This document shows, piece by piece, positions 58,352 through 64,000 of a stretch of 64,000 bases of DNA. How positions within the stretch are numbered: position 1 is the first letter of the stretch; each line of letters begins with the position of its first letter. The notes beneath the pieces were generated by a model. That model worked only from the letters and a program-made list of their open reading frames with translations, made no database searches and was not told where the DNA came from. The position numbers and the translations under genes were made by a program. The DNA is from DASUPK01 sp963724665. Its GTDB lineage: Bacteria > Actinomycetota > Thermoleophilia > Solirubrobacterales > 70-9. Where the stretch lies: contig CAVRVH010000012.1 of assembly GCA_963724665.1 (NCBI GenBank), forward strand, positions 558,001 through 622,000, in the 5' to 3' direction.

Positions 58352-59667
58352 GCCGCCAACCCATTCATCTGACGGGTCGCGCTGTCGCGCGCCCTCGCAT
58401 CAACACCCTGGATCGCCTCGAGGAACTCGCCGCGGTACTTCTTCACCATCGCGCCGACCGGCATCGCCATCGAGTCGCCGAGGACACAGAGACAGTTGCC
58501 GATGATGTTGGTCTGGACCGAGGAGACGGTCTCGAGGTCGATGGGGGTCGCCTCACCGCGGATCATCCGCTCGAGCATCTTCACCGTCCAGTTGGTGCCC
58601 TCGCGGCAGGGAGTGCACTTGCCGCAGGACTCGTGGTGGTAGAAGCGCGCGGTCCGCAGCGCAAGCTCGACGACGCTGGTGGTGTCGTCGAAGACGATGA
58701 TCGAGCCCGAGCCGAGCATCGACCCGGCCTCCTGCATCGCCTCGAAGCTGTAGGGAACGTCCAGCGCCTCCTCCGGCAGCAGCACGGGCGAGGAGGAGCC
58801 GCCGGGGAAGATGCCCTTGATCTTCCGGCCGGGGAGCGGTCCGCCGGCGAGCCCGTTGATCAGCAGCTTGGTCTCGAGGCCTAGCTCGATCTCATAGTTG
58901 CCGGGCCGCTGCACGTCGCCGGAGACGGAGACGACCTTGGTGCCGGGCGACTGCTCGGTGCCGAAGCTTTTGAACCAATCGGCCCCCGAGGCGATGATGT
59001 GCGGCGCGTTGGAGAGGGTCTCGACGTTGTTGATCAGCGTCGGGCCGTCATAGAGGCCCTGGACTGCGGGGAACGGCGGCTTCAGCCGCGGGTTGCCGCG
59101 CTTGCCCTCGAGCGAGTCGAGCAGCGCGGTCTCCTCCCCGCAGATGTAGGCGCCGGCGCCCCGATGGACGACCAGCTCGACCTGTTCGCCCGTGCCGAGG
59201 ACGTCGTCGCCGAGAAAGCCGGCGTCGTATGCCTCCTCTACCGCCTTGTCCAGGATGTCGCCCTGCAGGTCGTACTCGCCACGGACGTAGATGAAGCAGC
59301 GGTTGGCGCCCGCGGCGCGGGCGGCGATGATGAGCCCCTCGAGCAACTGGTGCGGGTTCTTCTGCATCAGCTCCCGGTCCTTGAAGGCGCCCGGCTCGGA
59401 CTCATCGGCGTTGCAGCAGAGGTACTTGTCCATGTCGCCGCGCGGCAGGAAGGAGGCCTTCTTGCCCATCGAGAAACCGGCGCCGCCGCGGCCGCGAAGC
59501 CCGGAGTCCTCGAGCTCCTTTAGGACCTCCTCGGGAGTCATCTCCTTGTAGGCCTTCTGGATCGACTGGTAGCCGCCGAACTTGCGGTAGGTCTTGATCG
59601 ACGCCAGCCCTGGTTCGTCGATGTTGCGGAAAAGCAGCCGGGTCTCCTCTGCCTTGAGCGGTGGCAT
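58348..59667 (-). CDS. nuoF: NADH-quinone oxidoreductase subunit F
   Basis: 439 residues. NADH- and FMN-binding subunit: GLRGRGGAGFSMGKKASF and CCNADESEPGAFKDRELM (FMN), GAGAYICGEETALLDSLEG (NADH), and the 4Fe-4S cluster N3 in ESCGKCTPCREG with its fourth Cys in GNCLCVLGD. Overlaps nuoE (TGATG) and nuoG (ATGA). Confidence 0.97.
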   Translation of the reverse strand: MPPLKAEETRLLFRNIDEPGLASIKTYRKFGGYQSIQKAYKEMTPEEVLKELEDSGLRGRGGAGFSMGKKASFLPRGDMDKYLCCNADESEPGAFKDRELMQKNPHQLLEGLIIAARAAGANRCFIYVRGEYDLQGDILDKAVEEAYDAGFLGDDVLGTGEQVELVVHRGAGAYICGEETALLDSLEGKRGNPRLKPPFPAVQGLYDGPTLINNVETLSNAPHIIASGADWFKSFGTEQSPGTKVVSVSGDVQRPGNYEIELGLETKLLINGLAGGPLPGRKIKGIFPGGSSSPVLLPEEALDVPYSFEAMQEAGSMLGSGSIIVFDDTTSVVELALRTARFYHHESCGKCTPCREGTNWTVKMLERMIRGEATPIDLETVSSVQTNIIGNCLCVLGDSMAMPVGAMVKKYRGEFLEAIQGVDARARDSATRQMNGLAA

Positions 59668-60476
59668 CAGATCTTTCCCTTCGGCTTGGGCCGAGTGCCC
59701 TTGTTGACCGGGTGTCGCGCGAGCCGCTTGTCACCGGACCCACGGGGGCCGCCCGCAGCGCCCCGGTCCTGAAGGCGCTTCTCGGGCAGGACGTCCTTGC
59801 TGTTCCTGCGCAGTTGCTCGACTGCGGCGGCCGCGTCGCCCTCTTCCAGCGGCCCGTAGTAGCGCTCGTCGATCGACGCCATTGGGGCGATGTCGCAGGC
59901 GCCCATGCACTCGAAGCCGCTGACGAACAGCTTGCCGTCCTCGGAGCTCCCCTTTCCATCGATTCCCGCGGCCTCGCCGAACGCCTCGAGCAGCCTGTCG
60001 GCGCCGCGCAGCCAGCAGCTGATGTTGGTGCAGACGAGCACCTGGTGATCGCCCTGCGGCTCCAGGTGGAAGAGGTCGTAGAAGCTTGCGACCCCCTCGA
60101 GATATCCCGGCGTCACGCCCATCACCGCGGCCGCCTGGTTGATCCCCTCCGGGCTGCACCAGCCGTAACGTCGCTGGACTGCCCAGAGCGCCGGCATGGC
60201 CGCCGAGCGTTTCTGCGGGTAGCGCTTCATTGCGCGCCGAATCTCCTGTGCCAGGGCCTTCGGCACCTCGACCTCGGCCGGTTCTGGGACCGGGGCCGCT
60301 TCGCCGTGCGTCCCGCGCTCCTCCGCGCTTGCCTGCAGCACCTCGATCTCCTCCGGCGGGATTTCGACTCCGACCCTTTCTTGCTCGTCCGGCATCGGAG
60401 GGGGCTCCGGCGCGTCGTGGATGTGGCCGGGGTCGGTGGTCCAGGGGCGCTCGCGCTTGGGGACCAGCGGGCTCAT
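59667..60476 (-). CDS. nuoE: NADH-quinone oxidoreductase subunit E
   Basis: 269 residues, longer than the usual 160-220. The thioredoxin-like core keeps the four 2Fe-2S (N1a) ligands, CTNISCW and GFECMGACD. The first 65 residues (Pro/Glu-rich, PEPPPMPDEQERVGVEIPPE) and the basic tail RHPVNKGTRPKPKGKI are extra. ATG 60476 overlaps the nuoD stop. Confidence 0.95.
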   Translation of the reverse strand: MSPLVPKRERPWTTDPGHIHDAPEPPPMPDEQERVGVEIPPEEIEVLQASAEERGTHGEAAPVPEPAEVEVPKALAQEIRRAMKRYPQKRSAAMPALWAVQRRYGWCSPEGINQAAAVMGVTPGYLEGVASFYDLFHLEPQGDHQVLVCTNISCWLRGADRLLEAFGEAAGIDGKGSSEDGKLFVSGFECMGACDIAPMASIDERYYGPLEEGDAAAAVEQLRRNSKDVLPEKRLQDRGAAGGPRGSGDKRLARHPVNKGTRPKPKGKI

Positions 60477-61780
60477 CGGTCGACGCCTCCGATGATCGGG
60501 TCGAGCATTCCCAGGTTCTGGATCAGGTCGGCGATCAACCCGCCGACCGACATGTCGCGGAGCGACTGAAGATTGACGAACGAGGGGTCCCGGAAGTGGA
60601 CCCGGGCGGGCTTGGACGAGCCGTCGGCGAGGACGAAGCAGCCAAGCTCGCCGCGCGGTGATTCGATCGCGTAGTAGAGCTCGCCCGGCGGCACCCGGAA
60701 GCCCTCGGTGACCAGCTTGAAGTGGTGGATCAGGGCCTCCATCGAGGTGGAGAGCTCGTCGCGCGGCGGCAGCACGTACTTGCGGTCGTCGGCGATCCAA
60801 GGTCCCTCGGGCAGCCCATCCAGACACTGCTCGATGATCCGCACCGACTCGCGCATCTCCTGCACGCGGACGCGGTAGCGGTCGTACCCGTCGCCGATCG
60901 TCCCGACCGGGATCTTGAAGTCGAAATCGCCGTAGGAGAGATAGCCAGGGTTCTTTCGCAGGTCCCAGGGCTCGCCGGCGGCGCGCAGCAGAGGGCCGGT
61001 GACGCCCAGCTCCAGTAGCCGCTCGCGGGAGACGATTCCGACGTTCCGCGTGCGGTGCAGGAAGATCTCGTTGCGGTCGAGCAGAGCCTGGTATTGGTCG
61101 ATCCGGGTGGGCATCACCGAGCAGAACTCGCGCACCTTCTGCTCGAAGCCGGCCGGGATGTCCTCGAAGACGCCGCCCACCTGGAAGTACCGCGTGTGCA
61201 TCCGCTGTCCCGACGACATCTCGAACAGGTCGAGGATCCTGTCCCGTTCGCGGAAGCAGTACCAGAGCATCGAGATCGCGCCGATGTCGAGCGCCGTCGT
61301 GCCGAGCCAGACCAGATGGGACATGATCCGGTCGAGCTCCATGTGCAGTACCCGCAGGTACTTGGCGCGGGGCGGGATCTCCAGCCCCACCAGCCGCTCG
61401 ACGCAGCCGCAGAAGGCCTCCATCTGGAAGTAGTAGGAGAGGTAGTCCATCCGCTCGACGAAGGGGATGACCTTCCAGTAGCTCTTGTCCTCGCAGGACT
61501 TCTCGATCCCGGTGTGCAGATAGCCCATCAGAGGCTTCAGGTCGATCACGCGCTCGCCCTGCAGGGTCACGATCAGCCGCAGCACGCCGTGGGTCGCCGG
61601 GTGGTGGGGGCCCATGTTGATTGTGAGGACCTCCTGCTCGGGCTCCAGCCCGGGCTGGTCGAGCTCGGTTTCGGCGGCCTCCCCGAAGGCGTCGACGAGC
61701 GGCGCCGAGGGATCCTCGAGCTCGCGGGCGACGCCGCGCTCGGTGATGTCCGCCTCGTCCCTGAGCGTCTCGTCGGCCAT
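60473..61780 (-). CDS. nuoD: NADH-quinone oxidoreductase subunit D
   Basis: 435 residues from ATG 61780 (GTG 61783 directly before it is equally possible). The 49-kDa subunit that shapes the quinone site: NMGPHHPATHGVLRL with the quinone-binding His, LHTGIEKSCEDKSY, ELDRIMSHLVWLG and the final SLRDMSVGGLIADLIQNLGMLDPIIGGVDR. The first 50 residues are acidic and variable. Overlaps nuoC and nuoE. Confidence 0.97.
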   Translation of the reverse strand: MADETLRDEADITERGVARELEDPSAPLVDAFGEAAETELDQPGLEPEQEVLTINMGPHHPATHGVLRLIVTLQGERVIDLKPLMGYLHTGIEKSCEDKSYWKVIPFVERMDYLSYYFQMEAFCGCVERLVGLEIPPRAKYLRVLHMELDRIMSHLVWLGTTALDIGAISMLWYCFRERDRILDLFEMSSGQRMHTRYFQVGGVFEDIPAGFEQKVREFCSVMPTRIDQYQALLDRNEIFLHRTRNVGIVSRERLLELGVTGPLLRAAGEPWDLRKNPGYLSYGDFDFKIPVGTIGDGYDRYRVRVQEMRESVRIIEQCLDGLPEGPWIADDRKYVLPPRDELSTSMEALIHHFKLVTEGFRVPPGELYYAIESPRGELGCFVLADGSSKPARVHFRDPSFVNLQSLRDMSVGGLIADLIQNLGMLDPIIGGVDR

Positions 61781-62340
61781 CACTCGAACCAGCGCGGCGC
61801 TTCGATCTCGTTGTGCGTGTAGAGAACCGGTTCGCCCCCGATCGGGAAGTCACGGCGCTGGGGCCAGCCGACGTAGTCCTCGGGCATCGCGATGCGGCGC
61901 AGGTCCGGGTGTCCGCGGAAGACGATCCCGAAGAAGTCGTAGGCCTCTCTCTCCTGGAACTCGGCGGTCGGGTAGAGCTCGACGCAGGAGTCGAGCTCGG
62001 GCAGGTTCTCGACCGGGAGGGCACCCTTCGACTCGACGCCGGCAGCCGGATCCGCCAGCAAGGCCTTGACGTGCAGGCGCTCCATGCGCTCCCGGCAAAG
62101 CAACTCGTAGTGGACGGCGAAGCGCGGCGTGGCGGGCAGGTAGTCGGCCGCGTGCACGCTGGAGAGGAAGCGATAGCCCTGGTCGGGCGTGTCTCGGAGC
62201 CAGGTGAGTGCGTGGAGGACCCCGTCAGGGTTCACGACAAGCGTCGCGCGGTCGTGCTCGACCGAGGTCTCGATGACCGTTCCCTCCCGCCCCTTCTCGA
62301 TTCCCTGGGCGATCAGCTCCAGCCCGGGGGCGTCAGGCAT
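61780..62340 (-). CDS. nuoC: NADH-quinone oxidoreductase subunit C
   Basis: 186 residues. The 30-kDa subunit: FLSSVHAADYLP, FAVHYELLCRERMERLHVKA and the signature EREAYDFFGIVFRGHPDLRRIAMPEDY with the DFFGI motif. It stays separate from nuoD, unlike the nuoCD fusion of enterobacteria. ATG 62340 lies inside the end of nuoB (8-nt overlap). Confidence 0.97.
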   Translation of the reverse strand: MPDAPGLELIAQGIEKGREGTVIETSVEHDRATLVVNPDGVLHALTWLRDTPDQGYRFLSSVHAADYLPATPRFAVHYELLCRERMERLHVKALLADPAAGVESKGALPVENLPELDSCVELYPTAEFQEREAYDFFGIVFRGHPDLRRIAMPEDYVGWPQRRDFPIGGEPVLYTHNEIEAPRWFE

Positions 62341-62998
62341 CTTCAGGCTCCCTTACAGCCTGCGCCGCACGCTCGAGCGCCTCCCTCGTCGGCTCGCCGC
62401 TCTCGAAACGGGCCCACTCCTCGGTGCCTCCAGCGTTGTAGCGCTGGCGCCAGCCCAGGTCGGGCTTGCCGCGGATGAGCTTTTGCAGCTTGTTCAGGCC
62501 ATGCAGGACGGCCTCCGGCCGCGGCGGGCAGCCCGGGACGTGGATGTCGACCGGCATGAACTTGTCGGCGCCCTGGACCACGGCGTAGTTGGCGAACATG
62601 CCCCCGGACGACGAGCAGGCTCCCATTGCCATCACCCACTTCGGCTCCAGCATCTGGTCGTAGACACGGCGGACGACCGGCGCCATCTTGATCGAAACGC
62701 GGCCCGAGAGGATCAACAGATCCGCCTGGCGGGGCGTGGCCCTGAACGCCTCGGCCCCGAAGCGGGCGATGTCGTAGCGAGAGGTGACCAGGGAGATCTG
62801 CTCGATGGCGCAGCAGGCGAGTCCGAAGGTCAGCGGGAAGATCGCGTTGGCTCGCCCCCAGTTGAGGGCGTTCTCCAGGGTCGTGGTGAGCAGCCGCTCC
62901 TCGACGTACTCGTCGAGGTCGCGACCCTCCAGGTCACCCCGCAGCAGGTCGCGGGCGCGCAGCTGCCGGGACCGAAGGCTCTCCGGCTCTACTTCCAA
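62333..62998 (-). CDS. nuoB: NADH-quinone oxidoreductase subunit B
   Basis: 221 residues from TTG 62998, which lies in the last codons of nuoA and is the only suitable start. It carries the terminal 4Fe-4S cluster N2 with ligands in GLACCAIEQ, GACSSSGGMF and VPGCPPRPEAVLHGL. About 30 residues of charged sequence precede the conserved TTTLENALNWGRANAIFPLTFG block. Confidence 0.95.
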   Translation of the reverse strand: MEVEPESLRSRQLRARDLLRGDLEGRDLDEYVEERLLTTTLENALNWGRANAIFPLTFGLACCAIEQISLVTSRYDIARFGAEAFRATPRQADLLILSGRVSIKMAPVVRRVYDQMLEPKWVMAMGACSSSGGMFANYAVVQGADKFMPVDIHVPGCPPRPEAVLHGLNKLQKLIRGKPDLGWRQRYNAGGTEEWARFESGEPTREALERAAQAVREPEDA

Positions 62999-63348
62999 TC
63001 GAGCGCTCCTCGACGCCAGACGAAGACCAGGGCGACGAGCAACAGCGCGACGAAGACGAGGATCTCTCCCAGGACGAAGACGCTCTTTGTCAGATGTACG
63101 AGGACGCCGACCGGATAGAGAAAGACAACCTCGATGTCGAACAGGATGAAGAGCATCGCGATCATGTAGAAGCTCACGCCGAAGCGGAAGGTCCGGGTGA
63201 TGTGGGAGGGGAGCCCGCACTCATACGGCTGCCCCTTGATCGGATTCGGGCGCTTCGGCCCGGTGATCGAGTTCAACAGTGCGAAGGCGCCTCCCACGAT
63301 GATCCCGAGGCCTGCGAACACGAGAACTGGGAGGTAGCTCTGAAGCAC
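62989..63348 (-). CDS. nuoA: NADH-quinone oxidoreductase subunit A
   Basis: 119 residues from GTG 63348, three helices. YECGLPSHITRTFRFGVSFYMIAMLFILFDIEVVFLYPV contains the loop that lines the quinone channel (here YECG) and the conserved acidic helix (broken here only for description: FILFDIEVVF). First gene of the nuo operon, with no strong ribosome site. Confidence 0.96.
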   Translation of the reverse strand: MLQSYLPVLVFAGLGIIVGGAFALLNSITGPKRPNPIKGQPYECGLPSHITRTFRFGVSFYMIAMLFILFDIEVVFLYPVGVLVHLTKSVFVLGEILVFVALLLVALVFVWRRGALDWK

Positions 63349-63360
63349 GTTCCGCTGGCG

Positions 63361-63366
63361 GTTATA
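63361..63366 (-). promoter_or_regulatory. Candidate -10 of the nuo operon
   Basis: On the minus strand TATAAC (complement of 63361-63366) lies 12 nt upstream of the nuoA GTG. A -35 is less clear; TTGCTA lies 20 bp further up, too far for an ideal spacer. A short 5' leader is implied. Confidence 0.4.
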
Positions 63367-63462
63367 TCACCGCGTCGGCGACTTTGTAGCAAGGTGTTAC
63401 ATAGTGCTTTTCCGCATCAGCAAGCCAAATCCCGACCCTTTTTGGCGGCTTTGACCAACATG

Positions 63463-63505
63463 ACACGGGTTGCTCCTCAGCTTCGCTTGCGGAGCACCCT
63501 CGCAC
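63463..63505 (-). repeat. Structured intergenic repeat, copy D (minus orientation)
   Basis: Read on the minus strand: GTGCGAGGGTGCTCC, an inner AGC-GAA-GCT hairpin, GGAGCAACCCGTGT. Same outer stem as copy A; inner pairs differ by compensating changes. It lies between the divergent nuoA and membrane-protein genes, immediately next to the TAAGCT box of the latter. Confidence 0.8.
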
Positions 63506-63520
63506 TAAGCTGCCGCGGCC

Positions 63521-63952
63521 GTGCCGGAAGTCCATCTCGTCGTCGGGGTCTGCCTGATCGCCGCAAATCTGGTGGCGGGGGTCTGGGGCGGCTACTCCTG
63601 GCTCGAGCGCCGGCCGACCGTGGGCTTCTGGTACGCGCTCCGGATCGCCCAGGTGACCGTGATGATCCAGGCGCTTCTCGGTCTCGCCCTCGCCTTCAGC
63701 GGGCATCACGCCGACAAGCTGCACTACCTCTACGGAGCGCTGCCGCTGGTGGTCTCGCTGCTCGCGGAGCTCGTCCGCGCGGGCTCGGCCGCCCAGGAGC
63801 TCGGTGCAGTCGAGTTCCGATCCTTGCCGGAGGAGCGCCAGACGCAGCTCGCCCAGGCGATCGTCCGGCGCGAGACCGGGATCATGGCCACCGCCTGTCT
63901 GGTGATCTTCCTGCTGGCGCTGCGGGCCGCCGGGACCAGCTCGGCGTTCTAG
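63521..63952 (+). CDS. Four-helix membrane protein of unknown function
   Basis: 143 residues from GTG 63521. Four hydrophobic segments (VHLVVGVCLIAANLVAGVW; VTVMIQALLGLALAF; YGALPLVVSLLAELV; GIMATACLVIFLLAL) with short charged loops, including RSLPEERQTQLAQAIVRRE. TAAGCT, 9 nt upstream and directly after repeat copy D, may be a -10. Divergent from nuoA. No family recognised. Confidence 0.75.
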   Translation: MPEVHLVVGVCLIAANLVAGVWGGYSWLERRPTVGFWYALRIAQVTVMIQALLGLALAFSGHHADKLHYLYGALPLVVSLLAELVRAGSAAQELGAVEFRSLPEERQTQLAQAIVRRETGIMATACLVIFLLALRAAGTSSAF

Positions 63953-63953
63953 C

Positions 63954-64000
63954 TCAGGCGTAGGGCGGCTGGGTCAGCGTGAACGTGGCCCCCTGCGGGT
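63954..64000 (-). CDS. 3' end of a probable sensor histidine kinase
   Basis: Only the last 15 codons are inside the window: GATFTLTQPPYA before TGA. The GATFTLT run is typical of the final strand of histidine-kinase ATPase domains, but the fragment is too short for certainty. Convergent with the small membrane-protein gene. Confidence 0.4.
   Translation of the reverse strand, partial: PQGATFTLTQPPYA

Noticed and set aside
56282..58372. A 696-codon open frame opposite nuoG, and long alternate frames within nuoD/nuoE (59667-62024) and nuoL (51348-53090)
   Set aside because: All lie over genes with intact iron-sulfur or membrane signatures in the other frame; none shows a family motif or a ribosome site.

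Overview
The window is GC-rich and densely coded, with many 4-base start/stop overlaps, frequent GTG and TTG starts, and several promoters that sit directly on the start codon. Content points to an aerobic, respiring actinobacterium. The main clues are an E2-E1 fused 2-oxoglutarate dehydrogenase (Kgd type), an F420-type luciferase-like oxidoreductase, a decaprenyl-phosphate phosphoribosyltransferase-like UbiA protein, acyl-CoA dehydrogenase pairs and a complete 14-gene complex I. A deep-branching soil lineage such as Thermoleophilia is my inference, not shown by any marker gene here. No tRNA, rRNA, CRISPR array, phage or transposase gene was seen.

Layout. 1-7.4 kb (mostly minus): the 3' part of an acyltransferase, a patatin-like phospholipase, a giant Kgd with two lipoyl domains and a zinc-ribbon protein. 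7.4-14.7 kb (plus): a two-domain acyl-CoA reductase-like SDR next to an alkyl-DHAP-synthase-like flavoenzyme (a likely ether-lipid module), a UbiA-family prenyltransferase and a pair of acyl-CoA dehydrogenases behind a strong promoter with a palindromic operator. 14.7-25.2 kb: LLM oxidoreductase, citrate synthase, a MenG-like methyltransferase, DsbA-like protein, Na+/H+ antiporter, PfkB kinase, quinone oxidoreductase and DEAD-box helicase. 25.2-28.6 kb: a histidine kinase/response regulator pair, a secreted low-complexity protein and a DMT transporter. 28.6-33.7 kb: HAD phosphatase-like, APH-type kinase and ACAD genes that together reproduce the domains of animal ACAD10/ACAD11, followed upstream by RibD-C, RpiB and sulfotransferase genes in one operon. 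33.7-42.9 kb: haloalkane dehalogenase, DUF2804, membrane proteins, SDR, a hydrolase lacking its nucleophile and a frameshifted membrane protein. 42.9-48.3 kb: an LPXTG cupredoxin gene interrupted by a stop, a double-length ThyX and transporters. 48.3-63.4 kb: nuoA-nuoN on the minus strand, almost every junction overlapping. The last 0.6 kb holds a small membrane protein and the 3' end of a probable histidine kinase.

Two repeat families stand out. One is a 30-43 nt structured element present four times between genes, with compensatory stem changes and GNRA-type tetraloops in the short copies. The other is a 70-bp element, 63/70 identical between its two copies, inserted in the same reading frame in nuoG and in the cupredoxin gene, with a possible shortened relative at the end of nuoJ. 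These look like small mobile or structured elements with no coding machinery of their own in the window, and are the best candidates for something undescribed.
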